Assembly (NCBI GenBank): GCA_003669555.1
Contig: QWOS01000093.1
Span: 1-51,171, forward strand
Reading direction: 5' to 3'
Origin: Planctomycetota bacterium
GTDB lineage: Bacteria > Planctomycetota > Planctomycetia > Gemmatales > Gemmataceae
DNA length: 51,171 nt
Shown: one piece after another, positions 44,201 to 51,171 of the stretch
Layout of the letters: each line of letters opens with the position of its first letter
Position numbering within the stretch: the stretch's first letter is position 1
Program-made: the position numbers and the translations under genes
The notes under the pieces: model-generated
What the model was told of the DNA's origin: nothing
Database searches by the model: none
What the model saw: only the letters and a program-made list of their open reading frames with translations

Positions 44201-47200
44201 ATGCTGGTGGATTTAAACCAGGCTTGGACGGTGAAGGCCCCGTACTGGCCCAGTTTCAGGTCGGGCAGGGACCCGTATGCTGGGGAAGATGTGGAACTCA
44301 CCATGGCATTGCCGGGGCTATCGGAAATGGAGACGATGGGCGGGGAGGAGTAGACCTGCGTACCCCCCTTGAAGTCTTGGATTGTCGAGACGAACCCGTC
44401 CTGGTTGAAAGGCTTGGAGCCCGGGCTAACCGTGACGGAACTGACAACGCCGGTGGTTTGGGCTGTCGCTGTCGCCTGGGCCTGCCGGTTGGCCGCGGAC
44501 GCCCCGTTCGTGAAGACCGAGGCGTCCAACTGCAGTGAAAACTGTCTCACCGCGGTGACTGCGCCCTTGACCTTCTCGGCGCCGGACAGCGTGAGGCCTG
44601 TCACATTCGGGATTTCCGCCTGGTTGATCGCCGAAGCGGTGATCTTGACCGTGGCGCTGCCCGAATTCATGTCGGCATAGCCGACATAGAGCTGCTTGGG
44701 GTTGGTGGACGGCCGGTACTGGACACTCGCCAGAGCGGAATAATCCTGGTACTGGGTGGCCTCGCTCAGGAAGGTCGCCGAGTAGGTGAACCCCGAGTTT
44801 TTCAGGACCGTGGCCGAGCCGGTGGAGCCGACCGTGAAAACGCCGCCCACCGTGAGGCCGGAGGCGCTGATGGTGCCGGATGGCAGCCAGGAACCGCCTG
44901 TAGAGTATTGGACCAGGCCGGCTGTGGTGGAATTCGTGGAGATGGCCCCGCTGGTGGCGATGATCACATCCCGGGTGCTGAAGCCCATGACATAGGTTCC
45001 CGCCTGATTCAGCGCGGAAATCAGCGCCGGGGCGAAATCCACCGCAAGCATGGTGGAACCGGTCCTGGTGATTTCCATGCTGGTTGCGGCCGCGGCCAGG
45101 GTGTAGGTCGGGGCGGAGGATGTGCCGCCCACCAGGAACAGCAGCGGCGTGATCCAGCCGGTACCCGTCGTGGTGGCGGTGGCGTACACCTGCATGGCGG
45201 TGGGCAGATTTTGCGCGGCGCCCTGGATGGCCGAAAGCTGGTAGGTCTGGGACGGGTTGACCACCACCTGCCCCGTGGCGGTGTCGAGCGAGGACCTGGA
45301 GATCACCGGGCTGCCCGCGGTCTGGGAGGCGATGATATCGAGCGAGTAGGCGGGTGCGGCAGTGAAAGCGGCGGCGCTGCCGACGTTGGCCAGGCTGGTG
45401 CCGGTGGAGAGCCAGCCCCCCGCCAGGGTTGTGCCGTTTTGCATGGCCACCAGCCCGGTGGAGGCATTCTTGAAACCGAAAAGGTAGGAGACGCCCGGTG
45501 TCAGGTTGCCCAGGTTGGAAAAGGTGACCGGGATCTGGTTGGCACCCGCCTGGATGGGATATTCGGGGTCCAGGCTTCCGGTCGCCGCAACCGTGTAGGT
45601 GGACTGGGACGAAGAGGTAGGGCTGTAGCTGAAGAGCATCGGGGTGATCGTCTGGGGAGACGACAGGGTGATGGTGGGAGCCGATGTGTATCCCAAACCG
45701 GGGCTAGTGATGGTGATGGCAGTCACCACGCCATTGGAGACCGTCGCGGTGGCGGCGGCCCCGGTGCCCCCGCCATTGGTGATGGTGACTGTTGGCGCGC
45801 TGGTGTAGAAGGTGCCCGGGTTGCTCAGGGTGATGGAGGTCAACGCGCCGCCCGAAACGCCCGCGGTCGCCGTGGCTGTGGGTGCCACATTGGAATAAAA
45901 GCGAATGGCGGTTGGAACCAGGCCCGTTTTGTAGGCGGCACCAGTGTAGACATAGCTGCCGGCCGAGGCGGTGTCGGTATTGGGGCGCCCCGGAGACCCC
46001 TGCCCGGCTTGGGCAAAGCCTTGGTAGGCGGTGAAGGCGTAATTACGCCCGCCCGACACCCACGCGCCCGAGGTTCCAAACACGGCGCCAATGTCGACCT
46101 TGAGCGCCACCGGGGGCGCGACCGTGACCGTGGGCGCTGTGGTGTAGCCTGTCCCGGCTTTGGTCACCGTGAAGCCTGTGATCTGGCCGCTGCTGTTGAC
46201 CGTGGCCGTGGCGGTGGCCGTGGTGTTCACCGGCGGGGCAGAGATCGTGACCGTGGGAGCTGAGGTGTAATTCGAGCCCTGGTTGGTGACGGTGATGGCG
46301 GTCACTACGCCGTTGGTGACGGTGGCTGTGGCCTGGGCTCCCGAACCGCCGCCGCCCGAAAGGGTGATGGTGGGAGCGCTGGTGTAGCCGGTACCGCCCG
46401 TCTTGACGGTGATCGTGGTCACCTTGCCAGAACTGTAGGAACTGGTTGCTGTGGCAGTGGTGTTGGCGGGCGGTGCCGAGAGGGTTACTGTCGGCGCGGA
46501 GGTGTAACCGCTTCCACCGGCGGCGACGCTGATGCCGGACACGGAACCGCCGGCTACGGTGGCAGTTCCTGCCCCGGTGGTTGCTGTGATTCCCGGGCTG
46601 TAAAGCCAGGACCCGGTTCCCGAGGAGAAATCACCTCCGATGGTGCCGGTGTAACTGGCGGTTGTCGCCAGGCTGGAGGCGGTCACGGTCATGGCTTGGT
46701 CGGTGAATCCGAGCGCGTAGGTGGCGGTAGAATCGGGCGTGAAGGAGGGGAACACCAGGCTGGCGGTTTGCAAGCCGACGCGCGCGACAGAAACGGACTG
46801 GGCGGCCGCGACTAGTGTGTAGGAACCACCGTTCACCTTGAACAAAAGCGGGGTGATGGAATGGTTGATGACATTCGCGTTGAACTGGATCGCCGCTGGA
46901 ATGGTGGCGGAGGTGTAGGTCGCCCCGCTGTTGATGAATACCTGGCCGGTGGTGGTATCGGTGTTCGGAAGGGGTGACGGGGCGGTGCCTGCGCCGAGCA
47001 GGTTCGGTTCGTTCAGGGTGTCCAGCATGCCCTGGAGGCTGCTGAAGGTCGGGTAGGTCGCCTGCCGGGCGGTGAGGGTTTGCGTGAAGAGCTGGACCTT
47101 GTCGATGCCGACCAGGGACTGGGAGGCGGTTCCAGAGGAAATCTGCCCCTGCAATTTGAGGGAGTGGCTGCCCGCCGCCATGTAGATCGGCTGGCTGGTG

Positions 47201-50200
47201 AACTGCTGGTAGGCGGAAGACCCGAGGGCGGAACCGGGCAGGTGGTCATAGGTGGCGCCATTCACCTGGAACGAAAGCCTCACACCGTCGATGGTGACCA
47301 CCGTGTCGCAGGCAGCCGAGGTGGAAGACTTGGCTGCGAAGAAGGAAAGCTGGTAATAGCCCGCCTCGACATTCTGGAGGGTCTGGCTGACGGAGGGCTT
47401 GGGGGCGCTGGTGGAGGTTTGCTCCAGGAAAACCGCCTGGGTGCCATCGGGCGGGGCGGCGGCAAGGTAATAGCCCTGTGTGGTGATGCCATTGGTGGCC
47501 GAGCCGCTACCATTGAACGACCATTGTGAACCCTGGGGGTTGTTCAACGATGTCACGACAAAGGGTCCCTCAAAACTGCCGTTTTGCAGGGCGACCGAGT
47601 AGGTCGGGGTGGCGAAGAAGCCGAGTTGGGTGAAGCCGTTGGCGGCCTGGTTATTGTTCACCCCCGAGTTGTCCGGGTCCATCGTGAAGGCGGTGACGCT
47701 GGAATCGGTGGCGTAGAACTCGATGAATCCGGGATGGGTGGGTTGCTCGCGGCAGGCCAGGCCGGTCCCGGCCAATTTCTGGTTGAAATGGTAGGCCACC
47801 GGGCCGGCGATGAAGAGTCCGGAGGTGTTGACTGGGGGGGAATCGGTGCTGAGGTTGCCCGAAAGGGTGAAAGCCTTGGCGGCGTCGCCGCGGTAGATGG
47901 TGAAGGTCGCCCCGTATTTGTTCTGGGGCAACTGGCCCTGGATTCGGAAGGTACCGGCGATGGACAGGGGGTTCTGGTAAAGGAGCCCGGCGGAGGTGCC
48001 CAATCCGCCTCCCCAGTCATAACTCTGGGCGATGTTGCTGCTGCTGAACGGCACCTTCTGCCAGGAGGTCTTGCTAACAGCGCCGAAGGAGCCGCCCGCG
48101 TTGTTCAGCCCGGTGTTGACGAGGGCTGCGGCATCCAGTTGGGCCAGGGCCAGGTAATCGCCGAAATTGGCAGTGGCCCACAGGAGCTGGGAGTAACCGC
48201 TTCCAGTCCAGGATTGGCTGTTGGAGGCCAGGCTGAGCGTCGGGGCGGCTGAGCCTGTGGGGAAGGCGTTACCGCCCACCTGTCCGGTGAAGGCCATGCT
48301 GGCGCTGACCGAGGTTGAACCCGAGTTTTGGAAGAGGCTGGCGGTGGCAAAATCGGCTGTGTTGGACAATTTCGAAGTGGAGATGGTGTTTGAACCCGTC
48401 ACCCCGGGGGCGGAAACGCCTGTTCCGGTGTCATACAACACGCTGGTGGCGTTTGTCGTCAGGGTGTAGGCGCCATTGGTGATGCTGCTGTCGAGGTAGC
48501 CCAATCCTACCGACAGGGCCAGCCCGGAAAGGTTGGCAGAGGCGCTCCAGCTTCCTGTGACTCCGGTCACCAGGGTGCTTCCCTGTAGGCCAATGGTGAG
48601 GTCGAGGACGCCCGTCACGGCTATGGGAATTGTGCAATTGCCGGTGGGATTGAGGCGCAAACCGGCATCCAGGCCCCCGGTTGAGAAAACGGAGTTGTAG
48701 GTGGCAGTCTGGGTCCATTGGATATGGACGCTGGGGGTGGAGTAGAGGGTGGCACCGCTTGCGGCCCTGCCGCCGTCGCTGTTTTGCGGTTCCACGGCAA
48801 TCATGTCGATGGACGAGTTGTTGTTGCCGCCGTTACCGCCGGCGATCTTGAGCTGGTAGGTGCCGGGCTTGAGGAAAACGGCGTCGCCGTTTGAGAACGC
48901 GATCCAGTAGCTGTCGTTGGCCTTGAAGTATTCCCAGGCTCCACCCGTGCCAATGGGGGAGTTGTACTGGTCATTTTTCATGTCCCAGGTGCTGAGGGTG
49001 GTGCCGTTGAGCGACACAACCACCTTGTTGTTGTCGGTGTTGTTCTTGCCGATCGCCTGGTAGCTGACCTTGTAGGACCCGCCGGTGGCGATGGTCACAT
49101 CCTGGTAGATGGTGGCAACACCCTGGATCCACCCCGCCTGTTTCCCCTCGGGAGCGTTTACCGTGATGTAGTCGCTGCCATTACTGGCGATGCCCGAGTC
49201 ATCGTCCCCCGACTTGGTGAAAGTCCAGTTCGCGCCGGAGGGCTCATTAAGATAGGTACCGTTGCTCAGAGTCGGCGTCTCAAATCCCGAGTTGGGGACA
49301 GTCACGGAGCTTGCCACCTGGAGGGTGCCCGTCTTGCCGTTTCCCGAGGAATCGGTCAGCGAGGAGGAGCCGGAAGCCTCATCCGCCTTGTAACAGGCGA
49401 TCAGGCCGCTTTGGGCAGTGGTGAAACTGATGTTGTAATTGGCAGCGATTTCAGAGGCGGTGAGCGCCCGGCTCCATAAGCGCAGCTCATCCTGCTGGCC
49501 CTGCCAGACGGGGTCGGTGGACCAGTTGCTAAGGCCCCAGTAGTTATTGGCGCGGGCTACGTTGTTGAGTTTGGGCATGGAGGAGTAGCTGCCCTGTGAC
49601 TGGCCATTGAGGTACAGAGTGGCTGTGGTGCCGCTGAAGACGGCGGAGACGTGGTACCAGGTGTTGCTGGACAGCGTCGGCCCGGCCGTGAAGTTGTAGC
49701 CGGTCGAGCCGGCGAAGGTGGACAGGAACAGTTTCGATCCGGAGATGCCGACGATGATGTTGTCGGACGCGTCTCCATTCCCCAGATCGATGATCCGCTG
49801 CCAACTGGAACCAATATTGCTGGAATTGAACCAGGCCTGCACCGTGAAGCCGGAATATTGAGCTAGTTTAAGGTCTGGGATAGTGCCGTAGGCCGGCACG
49901 GAGGTGGAGCTGGTGAGGGCGTTGCCGGCACCGACCAGGTCGCCGGCGGTGCAGGTCACCGCTGTTGTCATGCCGGCGGGGCTTCCGGAAACCAGGGTGT
50001 TGGCGATTGTCCAGAGGTCGCTTGCCGAGGGGTTGGGGTAGGTGGTGTCGAACTGGCTCCAGGTGTTGGCGCCGTTGTTGTAGGCGTTCAACCCCAGCAC
50101 ATCGCTTAGCCGGCTTGGAGCCATCTGCCCGAGGGACGAATCCAGGCCGGGTATCCGCGGTAGGGCATCCTCCGCCTGCCGGAGGGACTGGGCGATGGTG

Positions 50201-50346
50201 GACAAGTTGCCGAAAGAGGGGTTGATGCGGCTTTCCAGGATTTCGATGGCAGGGCGGCGCCTGGCGCGTGGGGCACTGCCGGGACCCCGTGATTCCCCTC
50301 CCTCAAGGCCCCTGAGTCTCGAAAGCAACCTGAAGAAAGCGCCCAT
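35263..50346 (-). CDS. Giant (5027-residue) multidomain surface protein
   Basis: This is one uninterrupted 15-kb gene; the ATG at 50346 has AGGGG 8 bases upstream. The basic N-terminus (1-45) carries [16 protein letters not shown], the LE.R motif of planctomycete giant exported proteins, without a classical hydrophobic signal. In order come LamG 1 (about 141-345), GFE module 1 (about 349-525), beta-rich sequence, GFE module 2 (about 918-1095), GYTSAPT-type repeats (about 1260-1560) and more beta-rich sequence. Then follow LamG 2 (about 2013-2215), GFE module 3 (about 2219-2385), a second repeat array to about 2790 and scattered repeats at about 3375-3640. Near the end are RTX-like glycine/aspartate repeats (about 4371-4453) and four FG-GAP-like repeats with DxDxDG motifs (about 4770-4980). 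It is probably a calcium-binding adhesin or matrix protein. No LPXTG or PEP-CTERM anchor is seen. Confidence 0.88.
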   Translation of the reverse strand: MGAFFRLLSRLRGLEGGESRGPGSAPRARRRPAIEILESRINPSFGNLSTIAQSLRQAEDALPRIPGLDSSLGQMAPSRLSDVLGLNAYNNGANTWSQFDTTYPNPSASDLWTIANTLVSGSPAGMTTAVTCTAGDLVGAGNALTSSTSVPAYGTIPDLKLAQYSGFTVQAWFNSSNIGSSWQRIIDLGNGDASDNIIVGISGSKLFLSTFAGSTGYNFTAGPTLSSNTWYHVSAVFSGTTATLYLNGQSQGSYSSMPKLNNVARANNYWGLSNWSTDPVWQGQQDELRLWSRALTASEIAANYNISFTTAQSGLIACYKADEASGSSSLTDSSGNGKTGTLQVASSVTVPNSGFETPTLSNGTYLNEPSGANWTFTKSGDDDSGIASNGSDYITVNAPEGKQAGWIQGVATIYQDVTIATGGSYKVSYQAIGKNNTDNNKVVVSLNGTTLSTWDMKNDQYNSPIGTGGAWEYFKANDSYWIAFSNGDAVFLKPGTYQLKIAGGNGGNNNSSIDMIAVEPQNSDGGRAASGATLYSTPSVHIQWTQTATYNSVFSTGGLDAGLRLNPTGNCTIPIAVTGVLDLTIGLQGSTLVTGVTGSWSASANLSGLALSVGLGYLDSSITNGAYTLTTNATSVLYDTGTGVSAPGVTGSNTISTSKLSNTADFATASLFQNSGSTSVSASMAFTGQVGGNAFPTGSAAPTLSLASNSQSWTGSGYSQLLWATANFGDYLALAQLDAAALVNTGLNNAGGSFGAVSKTSWQKVPFSSSNIAQSYDWGGGLGTSAGLLYQNPLSIAGTFRIQGQLPQNKYGATFTIYRGDAAKAFTLSGNLSTDSPPVNTSGLFIAGPVAYHFNQKLAGTGLACREQPTHPGFIEFYATDSSVTAFTMDPDNSGVNNNQAANGFTQLGFFATPTYSVALQNGSFEGPFVVTSLNNPQGSQWSFNGSGSATNGITTQGYYLAAAPPDGTQAVFLEQTSTSAPKPSVSQTLQNVEAGYYQLSFFAAKSSTSAACDTVVTIDGVRLSFQVNGATYDHLPGSALGSSAYQQFTSQPIYMAAGSHSLKLQGQISSGTASQSLVGIDKVQLFTQTLTARQATYPTFSSLQGMLDTLNEPNLLGAGTAPSPLPNTDTTTGQVFINSGATYTSATIPAAIQFNANVINHSITPLLFKVNGGSYTLVAAAQSVSVARVGLQTASLVFPSFTPDSTATYALGFTDQAMTVTASSLATTASYTGTIGGDFSSGTGSWLYSPGITATTGAGTATVAGGSVSGISVAAGGSGYTSAPTVTLSAPPANTTATATSSYSSGKVTTITVKTGGTGYTSAPTITLSGGGGSGAQATATVTNGVVTAITVTNQGSNYTSAPTVTISAPPVNTTATATATVNSSGQITGFTVTKAGTGYTTAPTVTVAPPVALKVDIGAVFGTSGAWVSGGRNYAFTAYQGFAQAGQGSPGRPNTDTASAGSYVYTGAAYKTGLVPTAIRFYSNVAPTATATAGVSGGALTSITLSNPGTFYTSAPTVTITNGGGTGAAATATVSNGVVTAITITSPGLGYTSAPTITLSSPQTITPMLFSYSPTSSSQSTYTVAATGSLDPEYPIQAGANQIPVTFSNLGNLTPGVSYLFGFKNASTGLVAMQNGTTLAGGWLSTGTSLANVGSAAAFTAAPAYSLDIIASQTAGSPVISRSSLDTATGQVVVNPSQTYQLSAIQGAAQNLPTAMQVYATATTTGTGWITPLLFLVGGTSSAPTYTLAAAATSMEITRTGSTMLAVDFAPALISALNQAGTYVMGFSTRDVIIATSGAISTNSTTAGLVQYSTGGSWLPSGTISASGLTVGGVFTVGSTGSATVLKNSGFTYSATFLSEATQYQDYSALASVQYRPSTNPKQLYVGYADMNSGSATVKITASAINQAEIPNVTGLTLSGAEKVKGAVTAVRQFSLQLDASVFTNGASAANRQAQATATAQTTGVVSSVTVSPGSKPFNQDGFVSTIQDFKGGTQVYSSPPIVSISDSPGNAMVSSTSSPAYGSLPDLKLGQYGAFTVQAWFKSTSISVDGQRIIDLGNGQNSDNIIVGIKGSKLFLSTYAGSTGYTLTAGSSLLSNTWYHVTAVFSGTTATLYLNGQAQGTYASMPKLNNLARADNYWGKSNSSTDPVWQGQQDELRFWNRALTNSEIQANWNTSYSTPQSGLIGYYKADQEDSANLADSSGSGNTGKWVPTPLYLFANYGFEAPVQKSGGFTSNPSGGSWTFANSAGIAGNGSPWYAVNAPEGSQAAYIQSSGSSNGSISQSFTVTVPGYYLVSFQAIQRTGYAANPLSVTLDKVNIGTVAASQVTTTAWQGWNSIPVYLPAGTHTLKIAGQGTGGPDSDTAVDLISMSRMPLVPSSAPLPLIGRGATATAILDATGKISGINLVSPGSGYGRPVLTIADNKPARAVAVLNASGGISSATISDGGQYYAAAPSVVIIDSSGTGFGAVAVATINSSGVVTGITITTQGSGYKKPVFIIDPPTVATISRDQLVIAPTVTITDSAGSYGSGAYATATLDQNGFITGVSVNQNQASASATLDAGTIAALTVTNGGIGYTATPAVTITDSNGGTGSGATATAVLTKGVVTGLTITYAGSGYTNPVVTIDPPTTMNSGYTNPTVSFSNNKPAEASATIANGAVTSITVTTRGSYYGSTPPLITLSGGGGTGATATAMVTNGQVTAITVNNPGTGYTSTPTVTIAPPITATAVVTQGVKTAPTQYAGTLYTQTPAVTITDSAGQGTGAVGYAVMEGGQISDIVMTNYGFGYVSPVITIDPPTVDITQAPSGPSTLHHTFYFLDGTTFTTTTTADSSISLQYQIIDHLNQLNNQAIAGLAGGNTNTSPGYYNLAAYLSPLLSESYPTYAQSAGLMVVMPDSGNAPLLWQVSADADSDPFFSQAYFTNQAWTTATLGQVTLGNIDLGMNFKGTNGSSGFTGSAQVGYLDVSLVADSFSPDVDFTLSTVAGTFLDFGDWQANLGSDNLLAQYARTTALINSYDLTLNAFVSTQVGGFLGLPTSSATTVPIPNVTFSVNSANLGQFIGSNWANAEGLLYFDQFGVGTSFNQVSMALQRTDTATYLGSVMPFTSGNLQDLTNFSDYFYQYVQDHLVGDVPTDLDSLMDWADDNASTFKLSFGPLTVGSSSGYGITLIPQVWSEPVSATSQVAFDAGTFAALAGGFGSMGKTNNSELSYLVVPPSNTGNVSLSLNAAWQAPFGAFWTKSGSGVSTAYSPAGYVQGSATTTAWNLTGIGVTGNNLDFQGTLGTAAIYFEASTSSPASVTVSGGSIKTGITSNQLASALVASNLSGTFSGGTYSGTLPVYYPTSTCYSGAFTVAGTGGASGAQLPQFLQLQAVANALLNSSGGISSCTLVAGGANYAVAPQVTILDEGGTGTGATATATINSSGAVTGITVTAAGSGYVSPVVRFNGTTRNSTNPTGTPSVTFSLPDITNDAINSVSLANALGDPDVFQQGIGALQSALQSVFTSSMKNQTQILIGTGTDVFGQAFDTYGAIAQNLAATLTPFVPQCDQNATASATSNSSGVITAITVVQTGESYTTIPLVTISDLNGGPGSGATATANMVSDGNGKLKVGSITINKGGTGYKNPVISVGAASSSNESADTQLYNAACTVYNSVLATPGLVLDASMVFTSGTYTSTQSNKTVTGYLPTFLDIGGNVLTYNPTTLSFVNGALQTTTVQAVKLPLVIDYLLQDTSIPFSLGMPGIPLSINNPADLNLTASGSATVDLSFGIDTFNGFFIVPTASGGNQFTGTLNAGPDSNFSTTMTIGFLSGTMSASTGDIFTMPFSSLLTDPNKNGQLTLAELNGMTPSSIFQTTLDTPTIGLNVDLELKVAGGGIAAAIPGIGNTMSITWTPGQGAPQLSYNNFYVDLGSFISDYMGAVVPYLTPITTGVQPILDALQTQTPVLSDIIGGDTSILGLASTFGLADTGFVTALSGIADMLDDITSAVNYIQQNPGESYRVPLGVVCTFPDDFRDAASGLGKPTQLTTLPSQQDSVNAVNDYLNKYANGAKNNFTEAAKNVVNQSYGSSGGLGISFDILDPNNIIGLVTGQTVDIFHINFPTLSADFSIDKSFPLDPPLYMTFGAGVHTAVNLSLGFDSAGLEQWVASTINGTDGLSTSALEGLVQDVLMQGLFVDGDNTSITAGGTLSMGVQLNAGLAKGGVQGNFNIDMSMTPNVDSSGRLNLQEMIQLAGANFSSPLNLFDFDFTGSVSADAYLDLYEPFEWKQVWHQDFGSFTLFDLHNNPAPPVEQAASYGSLYLNMGSTGNRRGSATRGVEDEHIEVRHLGGLAGDETLSVQLYVNGVPQYVDAKGVPVPQVYHHVDRIVGIAGKGDDTIDCAGVLSPAWLDGGDGSDTLIGGLGLNHIRGGKGADNIFGGSGKDIIDAGPGNDKVLGGGGEDKVNGGEGADDIDMPGTNSLILFTDHFGNDLIPASHLEGATLDFSKVTKNLRVVLGATNTISIGAGHTLSWTGPGPAKIILGTGHDTVVFQPGYTSCEIDSGDGLDQFEVMALEPGTTIKITGTDPDADNQLLVKTGGTDSLLLDPAGFHSVSANFMIDWATVRKITVHDTAATVELALGSVAPDKVVVFAKTILVSDDLPAKDIRLEAEELVSVQAHINTDAYGSVALVTGKNGMVKIGTENDLQLSAKHGVIEVNTPVFYLGGSVSTSMENGYFRNEAGKTVVTATAPTPFFKTSVPSITVGQGGSLRAWSTDGTALTAPLTPFQGYQGVPRFNSVSDLDGDGIADLVSVPQPGVSPHMVVVSGKDMSVLRSVYVFDPRFLGGVNVTTGDVDANGVADIILAADAGATPHVVVISGGTWEVLASFYAFDRSFKGGLRLATADADGDGVIDIITSTASGPISHVVAFANLGQSVITSFYAFPEAVRNGVEIAAADLDGDNIAELILGTSGDTTQQVGIYNGNPNAIDYFMAYQGWKGEVRVGSVKVGEKTLITTGPGPGAGPNVRTFDPFTHKLIDSFFAGDENDWSGITL
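35400..36040 (-). repeat. FG-GAP/VCBS-like repeats in the giant protein
   Basis: Four repeats have the calcium-binding-type cores [35 protein letters not shown] and [12 protein letters not shown], spaced about 45-50 residues apart and each followed by strands such as HVVVISGG. They form a likely beta-propeller-like segment at the C-terminus of the giant protein. Confidence 0.8.
36990..37240 (-). repeat. RTX-like glycine/aspartate nonapeptide repeats
   Basis: The segment reads [37 protein letters not shown] and [18 protein letters not shown], about eight tandem GGxGxDxU-type units of the hemolysin calcium-binding type. Such repeats fold into a parallel beta-roll on binding calcium outside the cell and often accompany type I secretion. 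Confidence 0.85.
42000..43150 (-). repeat. Main array of GYTSAPT-type beta repeats in the giant protein
   Basis: The units are about 35-60 residues long, of the general form ATATVxNGxVTAITVTxxGxGYTSxPTVTI(S/T/D), often followed by GGGGSGA or DSxGxGxGA. Further units lie at about 45650-46560, 39990-40210 and 39470-39670. I know this pattern from large bacterial surface proteins but cannot assign a named Pfam family. Confidence 0.8.
43720..44310 (-). repeat. LamG module 2, duplicated from module 1
   Basis: The encoded segment runs from [24 protein letters not shown] through [30 protein letters not shown] and [15 protein letters not shown] to [10 protein letters not shown]. It matches the segment at 49380-49925 closely in protein and visibly in DNA, so it is an intragenic duplication. 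Confidence 0.88.
49380..49925 (-). repeat. LamG module 1 of the giant protein
   Basis: This is a LamG/concanavalin-like module with [74 protein letters not shown] and GLIACYKAD. It is followed by GFE module 1 ([12 protein letters not shown]). Modules of this kind usually bind glycans. Confidence 0.88.
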
Positions 50347-51171
50347 GGCCCAGCCCCTTTAAAATATAAAAGTACTGCTAGTTAACTATTGATTAGGTTC
50401 AGAACTTGGAGATCCATCTTGAATCGCAAAAGAATTGGCATGATTGCAAACAACCAATAAATGATACCAACACGGTACCATTAATTCGACTGCAAATTAA
50501 AAAGAATGGTCAAATTAGAGCCGGTTTCACATTTATGGAGTTGCTCTGGCATCATAAACTTGGGAAAATACAGTATTTATTGGTAATCGTCTGCTCATTT
50601 CCATTGGAAGTCTGCTCTAATTAAAGCCAATATATATTTTATGATATTTCAGAAAAAGGAGCTGGGGTTAACATGTCTGTAGGCGTATTGATAAATCGGG
50701 CCGTTGGTGAACATGGCCGGGAATTTGTTCCTGCGGGGGAGGAGCTTGAGGGAAGGCTCGTAGAAAACCCCCAAGGCATAGGCCATCAAGAAAAATCTGA
50801 CACCGGCTATCCTCGCCCACAGGTAAAACATCAATCTCGCGACTTTCCAAACCTCCATCTACTTCCATAGCAGCGGCTTGAGTCTCCACCAATGAAACTC
50901 CAGGAAAGACCGCAGGATTTTCTTGTGGTTGCCACCTGCCATGCCTGCTGGCCAACTCCCTAACATGCCTGCTGCAAAGTTGTGGTTAAAACGCGGGAAG
51001 GAGGACAAGCGTCGCTTGTCCCCCAGCAATTCCCGGGCAGCATTTTTCTAGCTAAAAAATAGTCTTTTTTGGCCTTCCCTTTCGTAAACGCAGCTGCAAA
51101 ATTAACTACCTGGAGTTCCCATTGTGAAATAACGGCAAAAGGAATTGCCATCATGCCACCAGTCTTAGCCA
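50347..51171. other. AT-richer flank upstream of the giant gene; no convincing gene
   Basis: The first 300 bases (50347-50650) are clearly richer in A+T than the rest of the window and must hold the giant gene's promoter. TATATT-like stretches occur just upstream of its ribosome site, but no reliable -35/-10 pair stands out. From 50650 on, open frames up to 95 codons occur on both strands, but none shows a family resemblance or a good ribosome site. CATGCCTGCTG is repeated directly at 50940-50950 and 50964-50974. A hairpin lies at 51003-51021. Nothing else is recognised to the right edge. Confidence 0.5.
51003..51021. repeat. Perfect inverted repeat
   Basis: GGACAAGC and GCTTGTCC flank a 3-base loop (GTC). 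Outer bases CGGGAA and TTCCCG can add a second stem with internal loops. It lacks a T tract, so it is not a clear terminator; it could be a remnant of a small mobile element or a protein-binding site. Confidence 0.6.

Noticed and set aside
44908-46263. A 451-codon glycine/arginine-rich open frame on the plus strand
   Set aside because: It is antisense to the repeat array of the giant gene and reflects the repeat's codon bias, not a real protein.
50649-50955. Overlapping small open frames (69 and 95 codons on the minus strand, 65 on the plus strand)
   Set aside because: None has a convincing ribosome site or a recognisable family; they overlap each other, so no choice can be supported.

Overview
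The window looks like chromosomal DNA of a planctomycete, most likely of the Gemmataceae type. The grounds are high GC and several families typical of the Planctomycetes/Verrucomicrobia group: a membrane-bound dehydrogenase fused to a CxxCH heme domain, a secreted type-I sulfatase, SUMF1-like and ThuA-like proteins, glycine-rich secreted proteins with a 'mu-protocadherin-like' C-terminal domain, a DUF1559-like segment, and a giant beta-rich surface protein whose N-terminus carries an 'LE.R' motif. This assignment rests on protein families, not on a marker gene. No rRNA, tRNA, CRISPR array, integrase or intact insertion sequence was recognised.

Layout. 1-3874 (minus): two tandem copies of a two-gene cassette, each an exported SnoaL-like/DUF4440 protein followed by a glycine-rich secreted protein; the second glycine-rich gene runs off the left edge. 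4054-7287 (plus): type II NADH dehydrogenase, HAD hydrolase and glyA. 7461-9589 (minus): cysteine desulfurase overlapping a short DnaA-like AAA+ protein. 9753-13822 (plus): metG, an ECF sigma factor with a membrane partner carrying a DUF1559-like exported region, a clear terminator, and an HdeD-type membrane protein. 13890-20934: a divergent pair, a sulfatase (minus) and a 1808-residue ceramidase-like/dehydrogenase/HEAT/cytochrome c fusion (plus). 21058-28144 (minus): a lipoprotein, an S41 protease with a caspase-like N-domain that has lost its catalytic residues, an aminotransferase, a DUF3754 membrane protein and panB. 28267-30170: msrA, an SRPBCC protein and a methyltransferase. 30561-32648 (minus): an apparent arsR-beta-carbonic anhydrase-bestrophin operon with a palindromic operator over its promoter. 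32963-34800 (plus): ThuA-like and SUMF1-like exported proteins, then a decayed molybdopterin oxidoreductase tail. 35263-50346 (minus): one 5027-codon gene for a giant surface protein with two LamG modules, three 'GFE' modules, an array of GYTSAPT-type beta repeats, RTX-like repeats and FG-GAP repeats. 50347-51171: AT-richer flank without a convincing gene.

How the genes fit together. Much of the window encodes envelope or exported proteins: giant adhesin-like protein, sulfatase, ceramidase fusion, glycine-rich proteins, lipoprotein and S41 protease. Housekeeping genes (glyA, metG, panB, msrA, ndh) are interspersed. The best candidates for a little-described system are the carbonic anhydrase-bestrophin operon under a cysteine-free ArsR repressor, the pseudocaspase-S41 protease fusion, the ECF sigma/DUF1559-like pair, and the giant protein with its module duplicated into a repeat array. 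Functions are inferred from sequence motifs recognised by eye; no database search was run.
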